A stretch of DNA of 64,000 nucleotides, taken from positions 59,148,546-59,212,545 of the forward strand of contig NC_065884.2 in NCBI RefSeq assembly GCF_932274485.2, read 5' to 3'. Origin of the DNA: Patella vulgata. Its lineage: Eukaryota; Mollusca; Gastropoda; Patellidae. The first letter of the stretch is position 1; each line of letters opens with the position of its first letter. Positions 47,001-55,988 of the stretch are shown in pieces. The position numbers were made by a program, and so were the translations under genes. Under the pieces are notes generated by a model, which was given only the letters and a program-made list of their open reading frames with translations, was not told the DNA's origin and made no database searches.

Positions 47001-50000
47001 AAAGTATGGCAATTTTGGTATATATGGAAATTAGAAACATCCAGTCTTACTAGAAAAATACTGGACTCCCTGAAAAACACCCATGGAGCACATACAGGAC
47101 AAAAATGTAAGGGTTCCCCTAACTGGCGACCTGACGATTAGGCATATCTGCTCGAGTGACGTCAAAGTTTCCACACAAAGATTGTCTGATCTCGCAGCGT
47201 TAGTGAGCGCTTGATATATATGTTGATAAACTTAATGGTGAGCTTAAATTTACAACAGTTTCTGAGATAAAAACCACAGAAAAAGATGTGGGCAGTGGAT
47301 AATCCAAGAATTAATTGGGCTTCGATATTTATGATAAATAGACAGCGATTAAAGACAACATCTTGTATGTGCAATGAATTCTGTTCTGGCCTCACGCCCG
47401 TTGCTAGGTACCGCATCGGCCAAGTTACGTGACACAAACATGGCTTCTATTAATAGATTTTTTATACAAGGTTCAGAGAAGGATTTGGAGCAAAATTTTG
47501 ATTGACTGTATGAAATAAATCCTCAAGTATTTCGTTCTTTCGGACTGTATCAATATTGTAATTGAAAACAACAAGAGAATCATTGTAGAAATGTAGCTCC
47601 GATTAAAATTACAGTAATTATTTTCATAGAACTGTGTTTAACGTCAATTAACTAACCACATAAAGAAATTGAAAATGATTTGAATATAATCCTTGGAGAT
47701 ATAAACCTATATTAAAATGTATTTTATATTTTAGAATGGTTTAGTGCCAATTGTGGAACCTGAAGTATTACCCGATGGCTCTCATTCGTTAGAAGAAGCT
47801 CAGTACGTCACAGAACAGGTGATTCACAATTTCTTTATTTTATATTCAACACATAATTTCTTGGGTTTTTTTTTAACTTTGAAAATTTTCTATTAATTAT
47901 TTATATATTATTAGATTTTCTGAAAGCTAATAACAAATCATCCAATGGTCCAGACAGTTGATTATAGGCTTGGGATGCTTATTAATGTCTAAATAATAAT
48001 TTATATAGCATTTGAAGCCTGAAAAAAAACCTGCAGTAGGAGGATTTAGCTGTTACATAGTGCATCTTTAATGCTCATTTCTTGGTTTCTTTCAGGTCTT
48101 GGCTTTCCAATACAAGGCTTTAATGGATCACCATATTTTCTTGGAGGGTACCCTGTTGAAACCTAATATGGTAACCGCCGGTCAGTCCTGTACAACCAAG
48201 TATACAGCAGAACAAAATGCTAAAGCCACCGTGTTAGCTTTATCACGAACAGTTCCTGCTGCCGTTCCAGGTAAAACATCACAATTTAATAGAAGTCTGG
48301 ATATAACGGTTTCAGTTATAGCTGACAAAATGTCAGACACTAATGAACTAGTTCCTGCCATTTTCAACTTAGTGCTGTAAATGTATTAATAATATCAATA
48401 AAAAGAACAATTTGTGGCAGACAAATTGACAAGTTTCGGAGAGATTGTGCCTGACAAAGTCTGAATTTGTGTCTGACATTGTCTTTGACAGGGGCCACAT
48501 ATTCAGGTTTGATTAAAAGGCCAGTTTGTGTTTATTTTCACAATCAAACCACTACCGGAATAGACTGGGTTACACAGGGTGTCAACTTGTCTCCAAAAAT
48601 GATTTGCTAATTCTCACTTGACAAATTCTAGAAACTACTTTCAATTTACATAATTATATTCTAGCAATGGAGACTTATGAGGTGCTAGGAGCTATGAAAC
48701 GGATTCTATACATTTTTTAAATTTTTTAATGCCATTGACCCCTTGTTTGTTTATGACTTGCCAAGAGCTATAAGTGCTGTACCAATGGCCTTGCTAGTGA
48801 AATGCGTCCAGTTCTGATGGGACAAAAAACTGAGGTCTTGTGTGTACAATTTGCAGCACGTTAAAGATCCACCGACTATTGAAAATAGTTAAGATTAGAT
48901 CATAGTGTTCCTGTCTAGGACAAACTAAGGTCATAGTACACAGATTGGCAGATGCTCAACCTCATTAGACTCGTTGGTGCAGGGAAGTAAGACATTATTC
49001 CCCTTTTTATTCTAATAATACCACTTCGATCTTTTGTTACAGGTATTACATTCTTGTCTGGTGGACAATCTGAAGTAGATGCTTCCATTAACTTGAACGC
49101 TATTAATAGTTACCCTGGACGTAAACCATGGGCACTTTCTTTCTCTTTTGGTCGTGCTCTACAAGCCAGTGTATTGAAAGCGTGGCAGGGAAAAGATGAA
49201 AATGTTGGCGCTGCTCAAGGAGAACTCTTGAGACGAGCCAAGGTAAATTATTACTTACTGATTTTCATAGATTAAGGATATTTCATTTGATAGCAAAAAT
49301 AAATTTACCCCTTCGGTTCAAGGTTGTCTTGTCATTCAATGAAGTTGAAAAATGAATAAAGCAAGCGGTGGACACACTTGCCGAATGATTCGGCCGAATC
49401 AATCGGGGTCAAAATTTGGCTGAATGATTTGCCTGAAACAAACATGTTTGATGTACTTTCATTCGGCCGAATTATATTCGCCTAGTGTGTCCGCTTCGTC
49501 AAATCATTTGGCCGATTGTAGAATTCATTACCCAATCACCACTCATCATCCACTTGTATTGAGAAGTCGTGTGATTATTTGAAGACATAGACGTCGCCAT
49601 CTTTAATCATGTGACAGGTGATGCAATCTATTGGTGAATCGTGCGAAGCATTCTTCTAATGTGTCCAGCCATTCGACCAAATATTTTTGCCGCCGATTGA
49701 TTTGACCAAATGATTCTGTTCGACTAATGTTTCCACTGCTTAAAGCGTGTAATCTTTATTAAATTGCCAGAGTTATTCCCCTTTTTATTTTTCATTTTGG
49801 AAGGTGTCTTCATCAAACTGAATATAGTACAATTTTGAACTCGTTAAGCAATCTTGAAGATATATTTAATTCTTAATTCTTGGGGAAATTAAATAAACAT
49901 GTATTTTATTTTCTTTCAGGCAAACGGAGATGCTTCCCTTGGAAAATACACTCCAGCAGGTGAAGGGGCTGCTGCTGCCGAATCCCTCTTTATTGCAAAC

Positions 50001-50012
50001 CATAGTTATTAG
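41049..50012 (+). CDS. class I fructose-bisphosphate aldolase
   Basis: Seven coding exons: 41049-41160, 42309-42575, 43275-43435, 47735-47818, 48096-48270, 49043-49242 and 49920-50012. All introns are GT-AG, phases agree, and the sum is 1092 nt (363 aa; vertebrate aldolases are 363-364). The enzyme splits fructose-1,6-bisphosphate to DHAP and glyceraldehyde-3-phosphate in cytosolic glycolysis. Visible active-site parts are Asp34 in ILAADESTG, the lysine in CVLKIG, the glutamates in [12 protein letters not shown], and Schiff-base Lys230 in [10 protein letters not shown] (numbered with Met). FLSGGQSE and the C-terminal NHSY, with the terminal tyrosine known to aid catalysis, are also present. 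Exon 2 is preceded by a good acceptor (TTTTGCAG) and its ATG is the only plausible start. Introns 1 and 4 are about 4.3 kb each and repeat-filled. It is a single ALDOA/C-like type; isoform letters do not apply to invertebrates. Confidence 0.96.
41808..41945 (+). repeat. dispersed repeat C in aldolase intron 2
   Basis: Shares with the copies at 1745, 17.6 kb and 47.9 kb the order GCATT.CGTAAGAG.TAAATCTG, TTTAGACATT, AATCAACTCTCTGGACCA and CGGATGGCC. No coding potential; the superfamily is unknown. Confidence 0.6.
42665..42885. repeat. diverged two-copy repeat, about 110 bp period, in aldolase intron 3
   Basis: Two successive stretches share TTTGACC..TTAGCACTT, TCTCAA.CTG..TTG and ATGA.TAGCT.TGG. 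It is a weak duplication. Confidence 0.4.
43130..43225 (+). mobile_element. possible SINE head fragment in aldolase intron 3
   Basis: Shows a tRNA-like order, GGTGTGTAGTTAGGACACTTGACTC, then CCTGGGTTCAAATTG as a box B candidate, and then ATTTCATTTG. It could be a degraded SINE; there is too little left to assign a family. Confidence 0.3.
43700..43860. repeat. poly-G-centred dispersed repeat in aldolase intron 4
   Basis: A tract of about 15 G near 43727 followed by GTGTTCTCAGGGGTGCTG, with GGGGGTAGGGGGTGGAC further on. Similar poly-G repeats lie at 15.84, 56.47 and 62.27 kb. Confidence 0.45.
44325..44740. repeat. tandem repeat, about 65-75 bp period, in aldolase intron 4
   Basis: About five diverged units of the pattern CTAGTATTTCACAATAAGTTTGTC(T/A)GGTTTAACACTGAGTGT.AGAGA, degrading toward the 3' side where the units lose the GGTTTAACACT part. 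Confidence 0.75.
45792..45811. repeat. (CA)n microsatellite
   Basis: About ten CA units in aldolase intron 4. Confidence 0.9.
46945..47375 (+). repeat. dispersed repeat E, copy 2, in aldolase intron 4
   Basis: Matches the copy at 5930-6275 in order: AAAAGTATTTATCGGGT, CC.A.AAAAGTATG, GACAAAAATGT..GGGT, GATAATCCA.GAATT and GGCTTCGATATTTAT. Both are in the same orientation. No coding or terminal repeats could be defined. Confidence 0.6.
47940..48072 (-). repeat. dispersed repeat C in aldolase intron 5
   Basis: On the minus strand it reads GCACTATGTAACAGCTAAATC, CTGCAGG, AATTATTATTTAGACATTAA, CAACTGTCTGGACCATTGGAT. It stops about 23 bp before aldolase exon 6. Confidence 0.65.
48790..48968 (+). 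mobile_element. SINE-A, very old copy in aldolase intron 6
   Basis: GATGGGACAAAAAACTGAGGTC, TGTGTGTACA and CACGTTAAAGATCC follow the SINE-A body order, and the end reads CTCAACCTCATTAGAC. It is strongly diverged. Confidence 0.45.
49365..49742. mobile_element. MITE with about 45-bp inverted ends, in aldolase intron 7
   Basis: The left end (AAGCGGTGGACACACTTGCC) and the reverse complement of the right end (AAGCAGTGGAAACATTAGTC) match through about 45 bp with scattered differences. The interior is crowded with TTCGGCCGAAT-like words. TAAAGC flanks both edges, a possible target duplication. No transposase is present; the superfamily is uncertain. Confidence 0.6.
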
Positions 50013-50937
50013 GCCCAAAGGCCACTGTTACGAACATTTTGTGATTAATTCATTAAAAAGGATTATACAATGCATTAATACAAACCTTACCCATTGTTAT
50101 TGTCTTATAGTGCAAAATATAACTAGAATTTCTTTAATTCACACAGTGGTATTTGATAATTCATTGGTATAAATATAATTAATTTATTGAGATTAAATAT
50201 AAAACAGGCAAGAGTCAACTATCATCAAGGGTGCTTTTGGTAGAAAGTAAAAGTGAAAGAACATTTCTTAAATTGGTTGCTTCTGTGTTAAAACTTAAGA
50301 AATTTTTTGCACCTTTACTCTTCATCTTAGCTTTAACCACAATATTAACACCAGACAGGCTTCATATGCACGAACTGTATAGCCAGATGTCTTATTACTT
50401 GTGATACCGGTATAAACTCTAGTTAGATTTAGAATCAGTATTTTTGTGTTTTTAAAAGTTTATAAATCTAATGATATATGATGTAGACATGGTTATTGTT
50501 CTCCCGTTCTTATCTTTGCATTGTCTTTTTGTGTAAAAATTATAAAGAGTTATTTTTTTCCTCTTCAGTCTGTGTTTTTTTTGTTATGTTAAGGGTAATT
50601 GACTCGCAAACGGTTAATTTATATAATATTGTGTAAATAGCAATATGTCATAATTTTCAGTGTATGCTTAGCTTTAATAGAGTTATCCACCCTGGTTAAC
50701 TTACATTTTCAATTAAAGACCTTAACCAAGTTGTATTAAGACATTGTCAGATAGTGCTATGTGTTCAATTTTTGTAAATTACTACTCTTTCGTAATATAA
50801 AGCTTACAAAATAGGAAATCCTGTATCAATTATTACAACTAGTTATTCCCTACTGTAGAAATTTTTTGTAAATTACTGCTTTATAGACCATAACATCAGT
50901 GTTTATATAATATATTGTCCGATGGGATTGTTATCAT

Positions 50938-50943
50938 AATAAA
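50938..50943 (+). terminator. aldolase polyadenylation signal
   Basis: AATAAA lies 926 bp after the aldolase stop, followed by a T/G-rich stretch (ttattgtggttggattgtag) typical of a downstream element. The 3' UTR would be about 0.95 kb. Confidence 0.6.
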
Positions 50944-50986
50944 ATTATTGTGGTTGGATTGTAGTTATTTATATTTTTTTTTAATA

Positions 50987-51100
50987 AACAGACAGTTTTA
51001 TGGATAACATTCACTAGGTTTATTAACTGCAACGTTTCAATGAGGACACTCAACGTTATCATTGCTTGACTAGTGAATTTTATCCATAAAACTGTCTGTT
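50987..51100. repeat. palindromic element with hammerhead-like core (minus strand)
   Basis: Arms of about 30 bp (50987-51017 and 51070-51100, AACAGACAGTTTTATGGATA and its complement) enclose, on the minus strand, TGATAA, a small TGAG/CTCA hairpin and GAAACGTTGC. This order, with arms that would form stem I, resembles hammerhead ribozymes found in Penelope-like elements and retrozymes. The core departs from CUGAUGA, so activity is doubtful. It sits between the aldolase poly(A) region and the Tc1 copy. Confidence 0.45.
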
Positions 51101-51107
51101 CATTATA

Positions 51108-52647
51108 TACTATTCAAAAAAAGTAGGGGATATTTGATTTTTAAGTGTTATTAAAGTCACCTAATGAAACTGACGAAGAAACAAATGACAAAATGAAATG
51201 AAGTTCACATTCATCGATTTATTCCAAATGATCGTTATACTAAGTAAGGCACAGACTGACCATTATAAGGGTAAAATGATACCCGGGGTCAAACAGCAAA
51301 GTTACCACAGCATCACAACCAAGTCAGTAACGGGTAAATCCTCCTCTGTTTGCCAAACAAGCATTGATCCGACGTGGCATACTCCTAATGAGACGTCTAA
51401 GGTCATTTTGGTCCAGATTGTCCCATTCCTGTTGCAACGCAGCAGCAAGTTCTTGGACATTGGCAGGACGTTGTTGACGTTGTTGACGTTGACGTAACCT
51501 CTGTCCAAGCATGTCCCAGACATGCTCGATGGGGGAGAGGTCGGGACTCAGTGCTGGCCAAGGTAATGTGATGATGTTCTGTTGTTGGAGGTAACCTGTA
51601 ACGATCCTGGCCCTGTGACATCTTGCGTTGTCATCCTGGAAGATGAAACGGCGGCCATGACGTCGTGCGAACGGCACAACATGGACTGCCAAGATGTTGT
51701 CCCGGTAGTACTGGCCCGTAACACGCCCTGCAACAACATGTAAAGCCGTTCTTCCAGCAACAGTGATGCCTCCCCACACCATAACAGAACCACCCCCAAA
51801 TCGATCATGTCTGATGACGTTAACGTCTTGGAAGCGCTCGTTTCGACGACGCCACACCCTCCTACGTCTGTCCAAAAAATCAACAGTGAACCTTGACTCA
51901 TCTGAAAACATCACATTGCTCCAGCGTCGATTATCCCAGTGTTGACGATCCCTACACCAACGACGTCTTGCCTGAATGTGATGATCTCTCAAACAAGGTA
52001 TCACGCGAGGACGTCGGGCGCGAAGGTGACCCCTATGCAGTCGATTCCGAATCGTCTGGCCACTCACTCTCACACCAGTGTCTGTTTGAAGACGAGCGCT
52101 GATCTGATTTGCTGTGATGACACGATTTCTCAAGGCCAAGGTACGGATAAATCGATCCTGGGCTTGAGTTGTCGCCCTTGGTCGACCTGAGCGTGGTCTG
52201 TCCTGTACAGATTGTGTATCACGGTATCTGGACCATAGCCTGCTTATGACAGACTGAGAAACATTCATCGTCCGTGCCACAACTGCCTGTGTTGTGCCGA
52301 TCTGTAGCATGCCAAGGGCACGTAACCTTTCATTTTGGGTAAGCCGACGCATATCAAAATTTGTTTTCTGGTCACTAAAACAATTAAACTGATGTTTCCA
52401 CCCTGGAATTCAATGCCACAATGACTGTAACATTCAAAGTCAGAGTCGTGCAAATCTTGGGTTGGACCCCCATGATGATCCCAAGCATCACCTGCATTCC
52501 ATGCGGTAGCTATTGGTGCGTTTGGGCGTCACATGTAACTGGAAATGTTTCTTCTGTTAGGTTCTATAGTGACTTTTTTCGTAGTCATTTGCATATTTTA
52601 GTATTATGCCCCCAAAATCAAATATCCCCTACTTTTTTTGAATAGTA
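51108..52647 (-). mobile_element. Tc1/mariner-type transposon, complete copy 1
   Basis: 1540 bp with perfect 34-bp terminal inverted repeats beginning TACTATTCAAAAAAAGTAGG and a flanking TA on each side (51106-51107 and 52648-52649), the target duplication of this superfamily. It holds one uninterrupted transposase frame on the minus strand. It is nearly identical along its length to the copy at 54456-55986, differing by one 9-bp indel and scattered substitutions. The left end abuts the hammerhead-like palindrome. Confidence 0.93.
51324..52352 (-). CDS. Tc1-type DD34E transposase (342 aa), intact frame
   Basis: Cuts and rejoins the element's ends in the nucleus. Residues 1-110 hold a bipartite helix-turn-helix DNA-binding region with a GRPR linker motif (56-59). 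The catalytic domain shows D151 in MFSDESRF, D241 in the QDDNARCH motif and E276 in DLSPIEHVW. There are 34 residues between D241 and E276, hence DD34E as in Tc1. The length is right for the family and there are no internal stops. Compared with the sister copy it carries three extra residues in an RQQ-repeat stretch near 291-295, from a 9-bp GTTGACGTT-type duplication. The start is the ATG at 52352, the first in frame, giving MRRLTQNERL. Whether it is active is not shown. Confidence 0.93.
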   Translation of the reverse strand: MRRLTQNERLRALGMLQIGTTQAVVARTMNVSQSVISRLWSRYRDTQSVQDRPRSGRPRATTQAQDRFIRTLALRNRVITANQISARLQTDTGVRVSGQTIRNRLHRGHLRARRPRVIPCLRDHHIQARRRWCRDRQHWDNRRWSNVMFSDESRFTVDFLDRRRRVWRRRNERFQDVNVIRHDRFGGGSVMVWGGITVAGRTALHVVAGRVTGQYYRDNILAVHVVPFARRHGRRFIFQDDNARCHRARIVTGYLQQQNIITLPWPALSPDLSPIEHVWDMLGQRLRQRQQRQQRPANVQELAAALQQEWDNLDQNDLRRLIRSMPRRINACLANRGGFTRY

Positions 52648-52649
52648 TA

Positions 52650-53285
52650 TATCGCTTTCACTTAATGCCTTTGAAAGATACTATATTTTTTTAATATAAA
52701 TTTGTTGGCTTGGTGTATCAATAAGTGCCGGAGACCTGCACCACATGCAAAACAAAAACAATAAGACAAACTGCATAGACATTGCAAGATATAAACAACA
52801 AAATTCAAGTGTCCACTGCGCTGCAATTAATACAGGCTTCACTCAATGAAGAAAAATAATGATTAAGAAGAAAGACATAATGCAACCAGTCTTAACGGTA
52901 ATCGTCTTCTGAATGGGGATAGTATGCCAGTTGATGTCATATGTGAGAACTCAAAAACTTTTAACAATAATAAGGGCGATATTCTAAACAAGCTTAGAAT
53001 ATGCTAAAAAAAAAAAAGTGTAGAGAGCAATTAAGCCTAACAACGAGAACATTCTGCAGTAGGAAGGGCTAGAACCGCACTACACATAAAACAAAACAGA
53101 TAAAACTAACCTGGTCATTGCTGTTTAGTCGGGACTCGTGTGGTAGTAATGATCTAGCAGGATTCAATAGATGGGAGCTACCACAAGAAACTTACCATGC
53201 ATGCATTCATTTTACTAGTATTTCATCCCAAGTCTTTATATGAGCTCATTGGAAAAGACTGTTAGTGTTACCGTCCTACGTTTCT
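52650..53285. other. spacer between transposon and tandem repeat; nothing recognised
   Basis: AT-rich, no splice-supported coding and no repeat match noticed. Confidence 0.4.
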
Positions 53286-53998
53286 GCATCAGCCTGGCTA
53301 GAAAAGTTGGGTATACGTCATCCAGTGTCCTATATGACGGAAATAATGTCCGGACGGCAACATTTCTGTCTCGTGATCAAGTTCCCACTAGCGGCGTTCC
53401 TATGCTTGCTTGCAAACGAGTACACGGGTCGTGACGGGTGGACCATGGATTGATTGTGCCCGCCCATCAAACACCAAATTATTCAAGACAAACGTAAATT
53501 GAACAATAACAGAATTTAGCCTGGCGATTTACCGTGTATCGACAGTTACACGCAGGTGTAAAAATTATCTTTTTTTTTTTTGCCTACCCACCCCTGAGAT
53601 ATGGGCATTTCTGTGATTCACTGCGAGTTGTAGAGTAGCCTGGCTAGAAAAGTTGGGTATACGTCATCCAGTGTCCTATATGACGGAAATAATGTCCGGA
53701 CGGCAATATTTCTGTCTCGTGATCAAGTTCCCACTAGCGGCGTTCCTATGCTTGCTTGCAAACGAGTACACGGGTCGTGACGGGTGGACCATTTACCGTG
53801 TATCGACAGTTACACGCAGGTGTAAAAATTATCTTTTTTTTTGCCTACCCACCCCTGAGATATGGGCATTTCTGTGATTCACTGCGAGTTGTAGAGTAGC
53901 CTGGCTAGAAAAGTTGGGTATACGCCATCCAGTGTCCTATATGACGGAAATAATGTCCGGACGGCAACATTTCTGTCTCGTGATATGGGCATTTCTGT
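53286..53998. repeat. recent tandem triplication (about 346/260 bp units)
   Basis: Units start with GCCTGGCTAGAAAAGTTGGG at about 53292, 53638 and 53898. Unit 1 has an extra 86 bp or so (from the CATGGATTGATTG region) that unit 2 lacks, and unit 3 is cut short and then jumps to GATATGGGCATTTCTGTGATT. Units are almost identical where they overlap, so the array is young. Each carries a T-tract of varied length. No protein recognised. Confidence 0.85.
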
Positions 53999-54139
53999 GA
54001 TTCTAATGAAAAATGCTTTATTCTAATCGTGATAATTCTTGATTGTTTTGAGAATTAGGCGGGTCCAGGTGTATATATTATATATGATAGTATATAAAAA
54101 TGATTTACACGCTTGCTGATGTTGATAAAGCCTCTTTAA

Positions 54140-54300
54140 ATGTGTGGGGCGGGGGGGGGGGGAGGGGTACAAAACCAGACCCAACTTTCCTAGAGTAAAA
54201 GTTTGCGTAGAATACGATGCCGAGTGGTAATCAGTTCGCCGTTGGGACGTTTTCGAGATATTCGGGGACAAAGGTCAATGGGTTCATTTGCACTGAAAGT
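54140..54300. repeat. dispersed repeat D (poly-G start)
   Basis: A tract of about 12 G, then AGACCCAACTTTCCTAGA, TTTGCGTAGAAT.CGA and GACGTTTTCGAGATATTCGG. It matches the copy at 1550-1715 in the same order. Confidence 0.55.
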
Positions 54301-54455
54301 GAATTCGCAGCCATTCTTGTATCATGAAAACCGTTCAATAAAAATGTTAACTTGCTAAATTTAACTTTGTTCTTTGTGACCCCAGAGGCCAAAAGGTCAA
54401 ATTTTCCGTTTTTGCACCAGGAAGATTTAAAGCAATAAAATGTCAGCGTAAAATA

Positions 54456-55986
54456 TACTATTCAAAAAAAGTAGGGGATATTTGATTTTGGGGGCATAAT
54501 ACTAAAATATGCAAATGACTACGAAAAAAGTCACTATAGAACCTAACAGAAGAAACATTTCCAGTTACATGTGACGCCCAAACGCACCAATAGCTACCGC
54601 ATGGAATGCAGGTGATGCTTGGGATCATCATGGGGGTCCAACCCAAGATTTGCACGACTCTGACTTTGAATGTTACAGTCATTGTGGCATTGAATTCCAG
54701 GGTGGAAACATCAGTTTAATTGTTTTAGTGACCAGAAAACAAATTTTGATATGCGTCGGCTTACCCAAAATGAAAGGTTACGTGCCCTTGGCATGCTACA
54801 GATCGGCACAACACAGGCGGTTGTGGCGCGGACGATGAATGTTCCTCAGTCTGTCATAAGCAGGCTATGGTCCAGATACCGTGATACACAATCTGTACAG
54901 GACAGACCACGCTCAGGTCGACCAAGGGCGACAACTCAAGCCCAGGATCGATTTATCCGTACCTTGGCCTTGAGAAATCGTGTCATCACAGCAAATCAGA
55001 TCAGCGCTCGTCTTCAAACAGACACTGGTGTGAGAGTGAGTGGCCAGACGATTCGGAATCGACTGCATAGGGGTCACCTTCGTGCCCGACGTCCTCGCGT
55101 GATCCCTTGTTTGAGAGATCATCACATTCAGGCAAGACGTCGTTGGTGTAGGGATCGTCAACACTGGGATAATCGACGCTGGAGCAATGTGATGTTTTCA
55201 GATGAGTCAAGGTTCACTGTTGATTTTTTGGAAAGACGTAGGAGGGTGTGGCTTCGTCGAAACGAGCGCTTCCAAGACGTTAACGTCATCAGACATGATC
55301 GATTTGGGGGTGGTTCTGTTATGGTGTGGGGAGGCATCACTGTTGCTGGAAGAACGGCTTTACATGTTGTTGCAGGGCGTGTTACAGGCCAGTACTACCG
55401 GGACAACATCTTGGCAGTCCATGTTGTACCGTTCGCACGACGTCATGGCCGCCGTTTCATCTTCCATGGTGACAACGCAAGATGTCACAGGGCCAGGATC
55501 GTTACAGGTTACCTCCAACAACAGAACATCACCACATTACCTTGGCCAGCACTGAGTCCCGACCTCTCCCCCATCGAGCATGTCTGGGACATGCTTGGAC
55601 AGAGGTTACGTCAACGTCAACAATGTCCTGCCAATGTCCAAGAACTTGCTGCTGCGTTGCAACAGGAATGGGACAATCTGGACCAAAATGACCTTAGACG
55701 TCTCATTAGGAGTATGCCACGTCGGATCAATGCTTGTTTGGCAAACAGAGGAAGATTTACCCGTTACTGACTTGGTTGTGATGCTGTGGTAACTTTGCTG
55801 TTTGACCCCGGGTATCATTTTACCCTTATAATGGTCAGTCTGTGCCTTACTTAGTCTAACGATCATTTGGAATAAATCGATGAATGTGAACTTCATTTCA
55901 TTTTGTCATTTGTTTCTTCGTCAGTTTCATTAGGTGACTTTAATAACACTTAAAAATCAAATATCCCCTACTTTTTTTGAATAGTA
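54456..55986 (+). mobile_element. Tc1/mariner-type transposon, complete copy 2
   Basis: 1531 bp, with the same 34-bp perfect terminal inverted repeats and TA flanks (54454-54455 and 55987-55988). Its transposase reads on the plus strand, opposite to copy 1. The 9-bp length difference from copy 1 is fully explained by one indel in the transposase gene. The near identity implies recent transposition or conversion between copies. Confidence 0.93.
54751..55770 (+). CDS. Tc1-type DD34E transposase (339 aa), intact frame
   Basis: Same protein as in copy 1: helix-turn-helix region, GRPR linker, D151, D241 and E276 all kept, no stops. It differs from copy 1 by three fewer residues in the RQQ stretch and a handful of substitutions, among them HGDN in place of QDDN just before the second catalytic Asp, which itself is retained. 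The change next to a catalytic residue could weaken activity; this is inference. The start is the ATG giving MRRLTQNERL, about 295 bp inside the element. Confidence 0.93.
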   Translation: MRRLTQNERLRALGMLQIGTTQAVVARTMNVPQSVISRLWSRYRDTQSVQDRPRSGRPRATTQAQDRFIRTLALRNRVITANQISARLQTDTGVRVSGQTIRNRLHRGHLRARRPRVIPCLRDHHIQARRRWCRDRQHWDNRRWSNVMFSDESRFTVDFLERRRRVWLRRNERFQDVNVIRHDRFGGGSVMVWGGITVAGRTALHVVAGRVTGQYYRDNILAVHVVPFARRHGRRFIFHGDNARCHRARIVTGYLQQQNITTLPWPALSPDLSPIEHVWDMLGQRLRQRQQCPANVQELAAALQQEWDNLDQNDLRRLIRSMPRRINACLANRGRFTRY

Positions 55987-55988
55987 TA

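Noticed and set aside
53240-53877. Repeated open frames in the tandem triplication
   Set aside because: They recur because the DNA is triplicated. Unit 3 is cut, length changes break register, and no domain is recognisable.
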